A DNA stretch of 64,000 nucleotides from Alteromonas sp. LOR (GCF_000753865.1 NZ_JQFW01000049.1:124001-188000); one strand, 5' to 3'; positions 9,177 through 17,798 are shown, counted from the first letter of the stretch. A program made the numbers and translations. The notes: generated from the letters alone by a model not told the origin.

Positions 9177-9626
9177 ATTATTCGTTTTACGCTTACCACG
9201 CTGTTGTGCTTATCATTGCTAATGCAAAATGCATTGGCACTGGGTCTTGCTGCATTTTCAATGCAACAGGCACAGCTTCTTGTAAGCGAAGACATAGAGC
9301 TAATTTGTACCGGCAAGAACATGCGCTACATTTCGGTGAGTCAAACTCAACTGAAAGGCGAATTTGTTTATGTCAATCTTGACTCCCCCGACTTCCCAGC
9401 ACTTTCAGATACACTGAATACTCTCGACACCCTTGATCACTCGCAACCTATCGATTGTACAAACGGTACACTGGCAGACCTTCCATCAAGTGATAGCGGT
9501 GTTTCACACTATGCTATCGACGCCCTTTTTATTCGCTACAAGGCGCTTGAAACTCGACTCAAACAGCAGCCTTACACTGCCTTTGCCTACTCGGCTGCAC
9601 TAAGCCGCGCACCACCTATTTCATAA
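9177..9626 (+). CDS. Small exported protein upstream of copper receptor, apparent ATT start
   Basis: The open frame extends upstream from a TTG at 9204 to a stop at 9153. Beginning at the ATT at 9177 or 9180 gives a typical signal peptide (IRFTLTTLLCLSLLMQNALA) and a good Shine-Dalgarno GGGGAG at 9163-9168. No ATG, GTG or TTG exists between the stop and 9204, and a start at 9204 would cut the signal peptide. The mature part has two cysteines (ELICTG and PIDCTNG), which suggests a disulfide or a metal site. It ends 79 bases before the copper receptor and probably shares its transcript. I do not recognise the family, though small Cys-containing proteins often precede copper receptors. Confidence 0.6.
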   Translation: MIRFTLTTLLCLSLLMQNALALGLAAFSMQQAQLLVSEDIELICTGKNMRYISVSQTQLKGEFVYVNLDSPDFPALSDTLNTLDTLDHSQPIDCTNGTLADLPSSDSGVSHYAIDALFIRYKALETRLKQQPYTAFAYSAALSRAPPIS

Positions 9627-9705
9627 CACCATTTAGTAAAAAATTGCTGACACAGAGTCTGTAGATTCCAAGCAGCATCATCTCTATTTAATATTTGGAA
9701 GTATT

Positions 9706-11889
9706 ATGAAATTATCTGCAATTGCGCTCGCTGTGGCGAGCATCGGCTTGTCGTACTCAAGCTACGCCGCTAACGAAAACCTCCACCGCAGCCTTGATAA
9801 AAACAGTGCGCTTTCTCCAGAAAAGAGCGCTCCCGCATCGGCAATGGCATCGAAGTCGGTAATAGCACCGGCATCAACATCAGCATCCACCGAAATCATT
9901 ACCGTCATCGGCTCGCCATTACGCTCTCAGAAAAGTGAGTCAATTACACCGCAAACTAATATGGATGCAGATTTTGGCGACCAACTCAGCACCCTTCCGG
10001 GTTTATCGATAGCCCGCAACGGCCCCGTTACTGCACTCATTCAGTATCGAGGCTTGTTTGGCGACAGGGTGGGAATATCGGTTGATGGTGTCAACATTGT
10101 TGGAGCAGGCCCTAATGCAATGGACTCGCCTCTTTCCCACGTACTGCCTGAGCCAGGGTTAATTGCTACCTTGTATCGCGGCATTGTGCCGGTGAGTGCA
10201 GGAGTACAAACACTCGGAGGCCAAGTAAATATAGCATCGCCAGCTGATGCGCTGTTTTCTATCGCCGATGGATTTCAAGGCAATATCAGCGCAAGCGCAA
10301 TGGGGCCTGGCTCTGCTCAGCAGTATCAAGGAAATGCTTTTTATGCCACACAGGACAGTTTCTTCAGCGGCACCTTTATGCATCAACAGCGGTCAGAGCG
10401 TGAGTCTGGTAACGGAGAAGCAATACCCAACAGTAACTATCAACGAAATGGCGGTAAGTTGCGCATAGGACATCAAATTGGGCAACATCAATTTGACGCG
10501 AGCTATCAGTGGCTGAATACTAATGAAAGCGGCACACCCGCCCTCGCTATGGACATTACGTTTATCGATGCCGCATGGTATCGCCTAGGTTATCGCTACA
10601 ACGCAGATACCAACACTTACCTTACCGTTAATGTGTTTGGAAACAGTAATCAGCACATTATGGACAACTTTTCTCAGCGGCCACTGATGATGGCCAACAT
10701 GGCTCGCTTAAATACAACCGACGCAGTGGCGCAAGGGCTCGATACTACTTTTGTTACGCCATGGATAGACGGTGAACTGCGGTTGGGAGTAAACCTTCAT
10801 AAGGGGCGTAATAACTCTGTGATTTCTAACCCTAACAACCCTATGTTCTTTATTGATAATTTTAGTAGCAGCACCCGCAGTACCACCAGTGCATTCGCCG
10901 AATGGGATTATTCATCAAAAACATTTTCTACGCTAATTGGCCTGCGTTACAGCAGAGTTAACCTAGATGCAGATGCAGCAGCCTCGAGCCTAACTATGAT
11001 GAACGAGGCTGTTGCTTCCTTAGCGCAAAGTTTCAATGATGGGCCGCGGAGCAAAACTTATAATATGGTTGACGCTGCGGCCTCTGTTTTTTATCACTTA
11101 AATGATAAAACCGACATAGTGCTAGGTGCGTCGCAAAAAAATAGAGCGCCCACGTTTTTTGAGCGTTTTACCTGGCTTCCACTTGGCATTACTGGCGGGC
11201 TTGCGGATGGATTTAACTACATTGGCAATCTTGAGTTAGAAAACGAAACTGCACGGCAATTTGAGATAGGCATCGATTACACCATGGCATCGTGGCAAAT
11301 CTCACCCCGTCTGTTTTACCAAGACATAGAAAATTATATTGCCGGTTCGCCCTCCTCAAACATGGCCGCAAACATGTTTTCCACCATGATGTCTGGTCGT
11401 GCCCCTTTTATGTGGAGCAACACTGACGCAGTGATAACGGGGGCCGATGTGACTGTTAACGGACAGCTTTCGGACACGGTTTCACTAAATTCGGTATTGA
11501 GTATACAACACGGTAATCGAGACGATATTGATGATGCCCTATTTCGTATAGCCCCTGAACGCCTTTTAACCACCATAGATTGGCAGACCTCGGTGTTGAC
11601 AACACCAGTGACAATGAGTGTTACCTCTGAGCTAGTAGGAAGACAGAGCCACACCTCGTCATTACAAAACGAGGACAGCACACCAGGCTATGGCTTATTG
11701 CATATATCTTCCCGATGGCAGCCTCATAGAAACTTTCAGCTAACCGCTCAGATAAACAACCTGTTTGACAAGTTTTACGCACCACATACGGCAGGGGTAA
11801 ATCGCGTTATGCAGTCTGACGTTGCCATTGGTGACAAGGTACCCAATCCTGGGCGCGAATGGCAGATATCGATTAGCTATCGCTACTGA
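9706..11889 (+). CDS. TonB-dependent copper receptor, OprC-like
   Basis: A 727-residue outer-membrane receptor: signal peptide (to about residue 21), a low-complexity Ala/Ser linker, a TonB box-like stretch (EIITVIGSPL), a plug domain with DRVGISVDGVNIVGAGPNAM, and a 22-strand barrel ending in Tyr-Arg-Tyr. The plug wording is that of the OprC family of copper receptors (Pseudomonas OprC/NosA). Met-rich patches support copper: LMMANM, LTMMNE and NMAANMFSTMMSG. The start has a GGAAG Shine-Dalgarno. The exported Cys protein precedes it. The family is fairly sure, while the actual substrate is inferred. Confidence 0.82.
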   Translation: MKLSAIALAVASIGLSYSSYAANENLHRSLDKNSALSPEKSAPASAMASKSVIAPASTSASTEIITVIGSPLRSQKSESITPQTNMDADFGDQLSTLPGLSIARNGPVTALIQYRGLFGDRVGISVDGVNIVGAGPNAMDSPLSHVLPEPGLIATLYRGIVPVSAGVQTLGGQVNIASPADALFSIADGFQGNISASAMGPGSAQQYQGNAFYATQDSFFSGTFMHQQRSERESGNGEAIPNSNYQRNGGKLRIGHQIGQHQFDASYQWLNTNESGTPALAMDITFIDAAWYRLGYRYNADTNTYLTVNVFGNSNQHIMDNFSQRPLMMANMARLNTTDAVAQGLDTTFVTPWIDGELRLGVNLHKGRNNSVISNPNNPMFFIDNFSSSTRSTTSAFAEWDYSSKTFSTLIGLRYSRVNLDADAAASSLTMMNEAVASLAQSFNDGPRSKTYNMVDAAASVFYHLNDKTDIVLGASQKNRAPTFFERFTWLPLGITGGLADGFNYIGNLELENETARQFEIGIDYTMASWQISPRLFYQDIENYIAGSPSSNMAANMFSTMMSGRAPFMWSNTDAVITGADVTVNGQLSDTVSLNSVLSIQHGNRDDIDDALFRIAPERLLTTIDWQTSVLTTPVTMSVTSELVGRQSHTSSLQNEDSTPGYGLLHISSRWQPHRNFQLTAQINNLFDKFYAPHTAGVNRVMQSDVAIGDKVPNPGREWQISISYRY

Positions 11890-11963
11890 TAATTTGCCTT
11901 ATTAAACGTATTGGTGATGAAAAGATCTAACCGTTAAGAACGTGGGCTTCTGCTTTCTTTTCG

Positions 11964-12004
11964 GTTGGGCTTTTTTGTTGGCATTTTTTTGTTGGGCTTT
12001 TTTT
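11964..12004 (+). repeat. Three tandem GTTGG(G)C-T6 repeats
   Basis: Three imperfect 13-14 bp copies of GTTGGGCTTTTTT (11964, 11977, 11991) lie behind the copper receptor. There is no clear stem. The T-runs could help end transcription, or this may be simple replication slippage. It begins the 1.5-kb gene-poor stretch. Confidence 0.55.
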
Positions 12005-12103
12005 GCTCGCCTGTGCTTTGTTGAATCGATGTACTTCGGTTGGTGTGATCAAATTGACAAAACTAAACGTTTAAAATTTGTTCAACACAAATGGTGAAAC
12101 GCC

Positions 12104-12280
12104 ATGGCGCTACAAAGCTACATCACGAAAGCATTTGCTACACTTATAGACGAGCACAGCACAATGTCGTCAAAAACAATCGCCCGCCAAGTACTGCAAA
12201 ACAGTGGGCTAAGCGAAGACGACATCAAGATATGTATCGAGAGAAAAACGCTGTCTTACACCTATATTTTTGAGGCGTAG
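12104..12280 (+). CDS. Possible 58-residue small protein
   Basis: An ATG-to-TAG frame encoding a hydrophilic, probably helical protein (starts MALQSYITKAFATLIDEH, ends SYTYIFEA) with a balanced, natural-looking composition. An overlapping frame starting at 12091 gives a far less protein-like product. No strong Shine-Dalgarno is seen and no family is recognised. It lies alone between the copper receptor and the structured RNA. Confidence 0.4.
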   Translation: MALQSYITKAFATLIDEHSTMSSKTIARQVLQNSGLSEDDIKICIERKTLSYTYIFEA

Positions 12281-12812
12281 TATGAAGTTTGCCTAGAGCT
12301 TTGCCATTTTATACTTAGATATTGTGCTAGCTAGCGCTCGCATTTTAAACCAAGCGCTTTTAATGCCCGCTTTAGCCCTTGGCTTATTGCGCGTTTAAAT
12401 GAAGACTCCAATACTTATTCTTTTAATAGATTCAGCGCCGGACTTAACACTCACTTCACGCGCCACCTTAAATAGGCAACCCTCCATATAAAGATATTCT
12501 TATATTAAATCATTGATTCAATTTTTCTTTATAGCCTTTCGGGATAAAGTGTTGAGCCAGTACTTTGAACTAGTGCTTTGAATTAGCTCTTGGAATACGT
12601 CGTCAAATAATGACTGAAATAGGCAGCGTTTTAAAAGTAATCGCCGAGGAGTGTTAATTGGTTAAAGTGCGTGTAAAAAACTTCAAACATTAAGAAAATT
12701 TTACACTCGGTAATTATCGCGTTTTACTCGAAAATTAACAAATAAACCGAGATAAACTAAAAAACCTATACAAAACAACAATATAATTAATTTTCAAGCA
12801 GGAAAAGAAAGA
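12281..12812. other. Gene-free stretch upstream of structured RNA
   Basis: I see no convincing gene. The only clear structure is an inverted repeat, GTGTAAAA at 12671-12678 and TTTTACAC at 12699-12706. It lies about 110-140 bases upstream of the sigma-54-like promoter, a distance suitable for an enhancer-binding protein. Confidence 0.5.
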
Positions 12813-12827
12813 TGGCACAGTTCAAGC
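12813..12827 (+). promoter_or_regulatory. Sigma-54-type promoter of the structured RNA
   Basis: TGGCAC at 12813-12818, five bases, then AAGCA. The invariant GG (12814-12815) and GC (12826-12827) are exactly ten bases apart, as sigma-54 requires, and the start point would be near 12839. A TATACT at 12834-12839 could instead act as a sigma-70 -10 box. Confidence 0.55.
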
Positions 12828-12838
12828 ATGTATTATAC

Positions 12839-13340
12839 TAACGGATAAGGTAAGAGCGTAATGTGAAGCCAGGAAGGCTTTTGAAATGGAGAGTCCATAT
12901 TACGTAAGAGCGAGTTTGGTAGGTAGACAATTGTCACGATTAAAAGGAATGTGTCAACCACGGATAAATGGATTGAACCGAACCACGCTTTAGGACACTG
13001 AATGTCCGTTATGCTACTAATCGATGATGCGGTTGAGTTGGGATTAACTCAATAAAACTGAGCAGGATGCAAAAAGGCTATTTAATACGGAACTTAAATA
13101 ACTTTTCTCAGTACCCTCATCGAAAGTATCGACATTGACGTCGTATCTAGCAAGGGATTGTAACTTATTTGGTATCGTTGAAGACTGTGTGTTACTTCAG
13201 CGAAACCATAGCGAGGACGTTGGTATGTACCCCGTACACTATCAATGAGTTGTCACATGACGACTAGCCTCTCCCCACCAAGACCCATCCCGGTCTTTAC
13301 ACAACTCTGATTTTTGCCCGCCTTTGGCGGGTATTTTTTT
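12839..13340 (+). ncRNA. Long structured RNA, possibly CsrB-like
   Basis: About 500 nt without a plausible gene, full of local helices and closed by a strong terminator. Twelve GGA motifs fall within 12843-13217, where about five are expected by composition. Several sit in hairpin loops: AAGCC-AGGAA-GGCTT (12866-12880), GAGTT-GGGATT-AACTC (13035-13050), TATTTAA-TACGGAAC-TTAAATA (13079-13100), TTGTCAC/GTGTCAA (12931-12957) and ACCA/TGGT (13205-13224). Longer-range helices are 12857-12865 with 12896-12904, 13057-13062 with 13107-13112, and 13247-13253 with 13301-13307. Loop GGA motifs are CsrA binding sites in CsrB/RsmY-type RNAs, but the density is lower than in E. coli CsrB, so that identity is tentative. 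It is not recognisable as tmRNA, RNase P, 6S or a group II intron. Confidence 0.6.
13316..13340 (+). terminator. Rho-independent terminator of the structured RNA
   Basis: Stem CCCGCC (13317-13322) with GGCGGG (13326-13331), loop TTT, then TATTTTTTT. This is a strong, textbook terminator. Confidence 0.9.
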
Positions 13341-13414
13341 GCTCTAAATTAAGTAACACCATGACTTCGTGATACCCTAATAGGGTGTAGAATTTTTGTT
13401 AGGTATCCCCTCTT

Positions 13415-14647
13415 TTGCCCTCTTCTTCAAGGTTACAGCCCTCGTCGGCAATCGTATTCAGAGTTCTGTTTTGTGCGCTCCTTGCTACATCGGTGGGGCA
13501 AAGCGTTATGCTTGCTACATTACCGTCAATGGGGCGAGAAGCTAATCTATCTGAATTTCATATCGCTACAATAATGTCTAGCTCGGCGCTGATCTTTGCT
13601 ATTGGCACCAATGTTTGGAGCAAAATAGCGCGGCGAGCTGGGTTTAAACGCATCCTAATTGTTGGACTTGCAGGATACAGTGCAGGAACCTTTGCTTTTG
13701 CAAGTGCGTGGATGGCAGGCTTTTCCGGCCTCATCAGCGGAACTAACCTTTTTTTAGCACTGCTTATTAGCCGCAGTCTGCAATCTACTATTATGTCAGC
13801 GACGCCTCCATCTGCTGTGGGCTACGCGGTGGCGATTAGCTCAGCCTCTGGGCGTGTAAGCGCTATAAGCAAAGTCACCTCGGCTAGTAATGTTGGTCAA
13901 ATTATAGGCCCTGCCTATGCGGGGCTGCTTGTGGGCTTTGGATTGCTCGCTCCCCTTTATAGCATCGTCATTTTAACAATGTTGGCACTTATATTAGTCG
14001 TTTTTAAGCTACCTGTATTACCGCCGCAATCTTCAGAAAAACAGACTCAATCGCAAAATTTGGTACAAGATAACCCAACACGTTTACCCTATGTTTTTGT
14101 TGCTAGCTGCGTTTGCGTATTTGCAGCAATGGCAATGATGCAGCAAACCATGGGTTTCTTCTTTATCGATTTTTATGCTAAAAGCCCTGTTGAAGCCGCA
14201 CGATTAGTGGGTTTTGCGATGATGATGAGCGCAGTAACCTCACTCACAGTGCAGTTTACTGTGGTGCAAAGAGCTCGCATAAGCAAAGAAAGCATGATGT
14301 CGATAGCATTACCGCTGCTATCCTTGGCTTACCTAGTTCTGTTTTTACAGAAAAGTTTTACAGTCTCTTATCTGGGCATGGCAATTATGGGCGTGGGTAT
14401 GGGCATGGCCTACCCGTCTCTTGCTGCAGCAGCGACAACCTATTGCTCACCGTCGCAACAATCATCAATTACCGGTTTAATTACCGCAACAACGGCAATG
14501 GGATATATTGTAGGCCCGCCACTGGCTGCAACACTCTATCAAGTTAACATTGCACTGCCATTTGCAGCAGCCAGTATATTAATGGCACTTATTTCATGCG
14601 TCGTTTTACTCACACTTTATAAAATAAGGCGGTCGGCAGCCCATTAA
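13415..14647 (+). CDS. MFS transporter
   Basis: A 410-residue protein with about twelve hydrophobic helices and a central hydrophilic loop of about 25 residues (SSEKQTQSQNLVQDNPTR), as in major facilitator drug or metabolite exporters. The N-terminal half carries a loop-2-like WSKIARRAGFKR and the C-terminal half GLITATTAMGYIVGPPLAATL. The start is a TTG with a poor Shine-Dalgarno, so the true start is uncertain. It stands before the Fur-controlled reductase but behind a separate terminator, so a siderophore export role is only a guess. Confidence 0.8.
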   Translation: MPSSSRLQPSSAIVFRVLFCALLATSVGQSVMLATLPSMGREANLSEFHIATIMSSSALIFAIGTNVWSKIARRAGFKRILIVGLAGYSAGTFAFASAWMAGFSGLISGTNLFLALLISRSLQSTIMSATPPSAVGYAVAISSASGRVSAISKVTSASNVGQIIGPAYAGLLVGFGLLAPLYSIVILTMLALILVVFKLPVLPPQSSEKQTQSQNLVQDNPTRLPYVFVASCVCVFAAMAMMQQTMGFFFIDFYAKSPVEAARLVGFAMMMSAVTSLTVQFTVVQRARISKESMMSIALPLLSLAYLVLFLQKSFTVSYLGMAIMGVGMGMAYPSLAAAATTYCSPSQQSSITGLITATTAMGYIVGPPLAATLYQVNIALPFAAASILMALISCVVLLTLYKIRRSAAH

Positions 14648-14826
14648 ACACGTTGCTTTTTGAATGTCACCTCAGAAAATATTGACTTATTTATGTGTTT
14701 AGCGAAATAAAGTTAAATAAATGTGGAACCTTTTTTAAACTTTGCCCTCTTACTTATACATGAAGTCGTTGAGTGTTCGGTTTTATGTAGTGTGTATGTG
14801 TTTTCCAAGTTATATTGTGTTTTTTT

Positions 14827-14851
14827 AAGGGGCGTTATGCCCCTTTTTCTT
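14827..14851 (+). terminator. Rho-independent terminator
   Basis: AAGGGGC (14827-14833), loop GTTAT, GCCCCTT (14839-14845), then TTTCTTTTC. A T-run before the left arm means it could also work on the other strand. Confidence 0.85.
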
Positions 14852-14958
14852 TTCTACCTTTCTTGTTTTTATTCCCTCTCTTTTTCTATTTATTTTCTTT
14901 TTTTAGCGCTTTCTACAAAGTCGAATTGAATTAGCTTTATTGTCCGTATTTTGCACAT

Positions 14959-14977
14959 GTTAATGATAATCATTATC
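14959..14977. promoter_or_regulatory. Fur box
   Basis: This site matches the 19-bp Fur consensus GATAATGATAATCATTATC at 18 of 19 positions. It lies 37 bases before the start of the siderophore-interacting protein and implies repression by Fur with iron. Confidence 0.93.
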
Positions 14978-15013
14978 AATTAATATGTTAATTATTAAAT
15001 CGAGGAGTCAATA

Positions 15014-15817
15014 ATGTCAAAACCAAGTCCGCGCCTTGCAGAAGTAACCAAAACAAGCCGTATTTCCCCTTCTATCCAAAGAATTCATTTAGGCGGCGAA
15101 GCGCTTCGTACATTTCCGTCAACAACGCCAGGGGCTTACGTTAAGTTGATGTTTGACCTTGAAGGCCAACCGCTTACCGCTGTGGTCGATAAAAGCCAAG
15201 TTGCAATGCGTACTTACACGGTAAATAGCTTTAATCCATCGATACCTGAAATGACTATTGATATGGTGCTACACGCCAGTAATGGCGCAACGGGTCCCGC
15301 ATCAGCATGGGCAAGCTCAGCCAAACCTGGCGATACCATACTGCTGGCAGGCCCAGGAACCAGTAAAGGATTAAGCGACACCTACCAATGGATTTTACTT
15401 GCAGGAGATATGACCGCCTTACCAAGTATTAAGAATCACCTCGCTGCGCTGCCTAAAAATACGAAAGGCTATGCAGTTATTACTGTTGAAAGTGAGGGTG
15501 ATATCGTCGACATACATAAACCCGACGACGTTGAAATTGTATGGGAAGCAAAAGCACCTTTGCCTGAAGCTGTGGCTTCACTTTCGTGGCACGAAGGCTT
15601 ACCTGCCGTATGGATAGCTTGCGAATTCAGCGATATGCGAAATATAAGACGCTGGCTGAAAGACGAAAAAAAACTGCCTCACGAACAGCTTTATATTAGT
15701 AGCTACTGGAAAAAAGGCCGTAGTGAAGACCAGCATAAAATAGAAAAGCGGCAAGATAGCGAAGCGTTTATTAATAGTTTAAGCGAAGCGTCTGTAAATA
15801 GTTTAAAAGCAGGGTAA
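15014..15817 (+). CDS. Siderophore-interacting protein (ViuB/YqjH type ferric reductase)
   Basis: A 267-residue cytoplasmic flavoprotein of the SIP family, which releases iron from ferri-siderophores by reduction. The FAD-binding beta-barrel comes first (RTYTVNSFNPSIPEMTIDMVLH, with the RxYT motif that contacts FAD and the GPASAWA segment). A C-terminal NAD(P)H-binding domain follows (DMTALPSI, then WIACEFSDMRNIRRWL). A GAGGAGT Shine-Dalgarno precedes the ATG. The Fur box directly upstream supports an iron role. No siderophore synthesis genes are nearby. The tail after residue 240 is variable and Lys/Glu/Ser-rich. Confidence 0.92.
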   Translation: MSKPSPRLAEVTKTSRISPSIQRIHLGGEALRTFPSTTPGAYVKLMFDLEGQPLTAVVDKSQVAMRTYTVNSFNPSIPEMTIDMVLHASNGATGPASAWASSAKPGDTILLAGPGTSKGLSDTYQWILLAGDMTALPSIKNHLAALPKNTKGYAVITVESEGDIVDIHKPDDVEIVWEAKAPLPEAVASLSWHEGLPAVWIACEFSDMRNIRRWLKDEKKLPHEQLYISSYWKKGRSEDQHKIEKRQDSEAFINSLSEASVNSLKAG

Positions 15818-16028
15818 GCAAGCTCTCGCTGTTCATGCAGAATTTTCAGGCGCTTGTAATTACTGCACGAATTATAGTCCGCCATGTAATCCAATATTAA
15901 TAATAGTCATTAATTTCAGCACCTTACGTATTGGACTGTGAATTGCACCTATATTATTGAGTAAGCAACTCAGGTCGACTCCAAAGGCCAACAAATGCTT
16001 TTATTCATTATGACAAGGAGAAAACATT

Positions 16029-16220
16029 ATGAACAGTGATCGTATCGAAGGTAATTGGAAGGAAATGAAAGGTAAAGTGCAACAGAAATGGGGCAAACTT
16101 ACCGACGACGACCTAGATAAAATTGATGGTCGCAGAGAAGAATTAATTGGTAAGGTTCAGCAGGCATACGGCAAAAATCGCGATGAAGCAGAGCGTGAAG
16201 TCGATAGCTACTTAAACTAA
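16029..16220 (+). CDS. CsbD family stress protein
   Basis: A 63-residue hydrophilic protein with the CsbD signature ([23 protein letters not shown], shortened here). CsbD proteins (E. coli YjbJ) are abundant under general stress, and their molecular role is unknown. The Shine-Dalgarno AAGGAGAAAAC is excellent. It is monocistronic, with a hairpin terminator at 16283. Confidence 0.95.
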   Translation: MNSDRIEGNWKEMKGKVQQKWGKLTDDDLDKIDGRREELIGKVQQAYGKNRDEAEREVDSYLN

Positions 16221-16282
16221 ATAGTCATCTGAGTGAGATGGCTATGTAGATTAATGAGTAATTTGACAATTAGTCTACGCAT

Positions 16283-16320
16283 CCACCTTTTCACATAGCA
16301 TATGATGAAAAGGTGGGTCT
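16283..16320. terminator. Terminator shared by converging genes
   Basis: Arms CCACCTTTTCA (16283-16293) and TGAAAAGGTGG (16306-16316) form a perfect 11-bp stem with a 12-nt loop and a T-rich tail (GTCTTTT). It separates csbD from the converging gene that ends at 16322. Confidence 0.8.
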
Positions 16321-16321
16321 T

Positions 16322-17053
16322 TTAGTTGCTTTTACCGCCTTCAGAGGCGCTCATGCTTCTTTCCCACCATGGAAAAGAAAAGTCGATATTGTCTGGCTCT
16401 TGAGTCTTCGCATATTTCATGCGAACCGAACTCCAAAATGCCGCTTTAAATATTGGGTCGTAGATAACAAACTCACCCTTCTCGCTGTATTGCTCGAAAA
16501 GCTGCTGGTATGCGCCAACCGGAGTAAGCGGGTTATCTTGCTGAAAAACAACGTCACCGCCATAAGCTTCGTAAAGCGCTTTAGACACTTTCCAGCTTTT
16601 AGCCATGCTTTGCGCTAAGGCCATGCGATAACGCTCAAGCTCTTCTTCAGGGTATTCACCCGCATTGTCTAAATCGACAGTCCACAGCTTTATTACAGAA
16701 TAGGCTGATTGAATTTCACTGTCTTCAGGGGTAATTTCATTTTTATGTGCAAAGTCAGCTAGAACCGATTCAGTGATCTTGCTACCTAAAGCACGTTGGG
16801 CAAGTAGGTGGCGTACTTCCTTTTCAGACTTATCCGTTAACATCGATTGGAAACGCTCTACGTCTGCCTCAGAAGGCTGCAGCTCACTATTTGTGATTGA
16901 TTGATTAAATAGTCGCGCAATGATTTCATTTGCTGCCTGGGGAGTGTTCATGCCAAGACAAAAAACGATAGCTGCAAAGAGCACCATTGGGATAACTTCT
17001 GAACGAGTCACTTTTTCTGCTTTCCTAATTTCCGATATTGAGAGTGAGCACAC
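16322..17053 (-). CDS. Predicted exported protein of unknown function
   Basis: A 243-residue protein with one N-terminal hydrophobic segment (VIPMVLFAAIVFCLGMNTPQA) after a basic stretch, probably a signal anchor or signal peptide, and a mostly helical, charged remainder. The middle (SEADVERFQSMLTDKSEKEVRHLLAQRAL) resembles the SurA N-terminal helices of periplasmic chaperone-isomerases, but no PPIase domain follows. The function is not known. It has no operon partner. Confidence 0.7.
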   Translation of the reverse strand: MCSLSISEIRKAEKVTRSEVIPMVLFAAIVFCLGMNTPQAANEIIARLFNQSITNSELQPSEADVERFQSMLTDKSEKEVRHLLAQRALGSKITESVLADFAHKNEITPEDSEIQSAYSVIKLWTVDLDNAGEYPEEELERYRMALAQSMAKSWKVSKALYEAYGGDVVFQQDNPLTPVGAYQQLFEQYSEKGEFVIYDPIFKAAFWSSVRMKYAKTQEPDNIDFSFPWWERSMSASEGGKSN

Positions 17054-17179
17054 ATCGATTAGATGCGCTGTTAGGCACTACACCCCAGCACACAAGACAC
17101 ATCTAGTTATATTTATTAGAATTTTCCGTTGTCTTGCGGAATGACAAATTTTGAAGCTAATACTTTAGTTTATTTACTC

Positions 17180-17596
17180 CTAAACTTCCACTTTTCCACG
17201 CAAAGATTTTTTCGCACCTCGTAATTTTTTTGCGTCTACTCTTCGCGCTTTCGCGGCGCGACTCACTCGCGTGGGTTTTCTTGGTTTTTGCTTAATCGTC
17301 GCTGCTTTAATCCACCCTATCAGTCGAGTAATCGCATCTTCTCTATTTTGTTCCTGCGTTCTGTAATTTTGTGCCTTCAATACAAGAACGCCGTCGGTTG
17401 TGATTCGCTTGTCTTTTGCAGAGAGCAAAGACTCTTTAAGAGCATCCGGCAGCGATGATGCCCGTATATCAAAGCGCAAATGAATAGCACTACTTACTTT
17501 ATTTACATTTTGACCACCCGCACCCTGTGCACGAATAGCCTGCATCTCTATTTCGCTTTCATCAATTGATATTGACGACGTTATTTTCCGTTCCAT
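17180..17596 (-). CDS. arfB: Alternative ribosome-rescue factor ArfB (YaeJ)
   Basis: A peptidyl-tRNA hydrolase that frees ribosomes stalled at mRNA ends. At 138 residues it has the normal family length. The catalytic GGQ lies in GAGGQNVNKVSSAIHLRFD. The long basic C-terminal tail (KPRKPTRVSRAAKARR and after) is the part that enters the empty mRNA channel. It is monocistronic and divergent from the hydrolase gene. Confidence 0.95.
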   Translation of the reverse strand: MERKITSSISIDESEIEMQAIRAQGAGGQNVNKVSSAIHLRFDIRASSLPDALKESLLSAKDKRITTDGVLVLKAQNYRTQEQNREDAITRLIGWIKAATIKQKPRKPTRVSRAAKARRVDAKKLRGAKKSLRGKVEV

Positions 17597-17798
17597 TGAC
17601 CTTCCTATAACCTATTTAACGGGCTTCTTGATAACTTTTGTAATGAGCGTTTCGCCGCTTTCTTTTTTCATCAATACGCATTTCTCAAACCATACATTTC
17701 TCAAATGCTATGCCCTTTCACACGAACACGCGATTACGTTATTGACGCTGTTTCAAGAAACCTATACGTTTATTTATCTATTTTATGTTGGAACACTT

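Larger units (their letters stand above)
14648..15013. other. Intergenic: terminator and Fur-controlled promoter
   Basis: No gene is convincing here; a 68-codon frame in this stretch encodes a Phe/Leu-rich product from a T-rich sequence. It holds the terminator of the MFS gene and the Fur box of the next gene, listed separately. Confidence 0.6.

Noticed and set aside
12091..12273. A 60-codon frame overlapping the possible small gene at 12104
   Set aside because: Its product is rich in His, Arg and Lys in an unnatural pattern, and it has no Shine-Dalgarno. The other frame looks more like protein.
12671..12706. A GacA/UvrY box (TGTAAG-N6-CTTACA) upstream of the RNA
   Set aside because: The half sites are imperfect and the spacing is far longer than six bases.
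12839..13340. tmRNA, RNase P, 6S RNA, group II intron or retron as identity of the structured RNA
   Set aside because: No tRNA-like ends or tag frame, no conserved RNase P core, no domain V hairpin, and no reverse transcriptase nearby.
14723..14929. A 68-codon frame between the MFS gene and the Fur box
   Set aside because: Product is mostly Phe, Leu and Ser from a T-rich sequence and includes the terminator hairpin.
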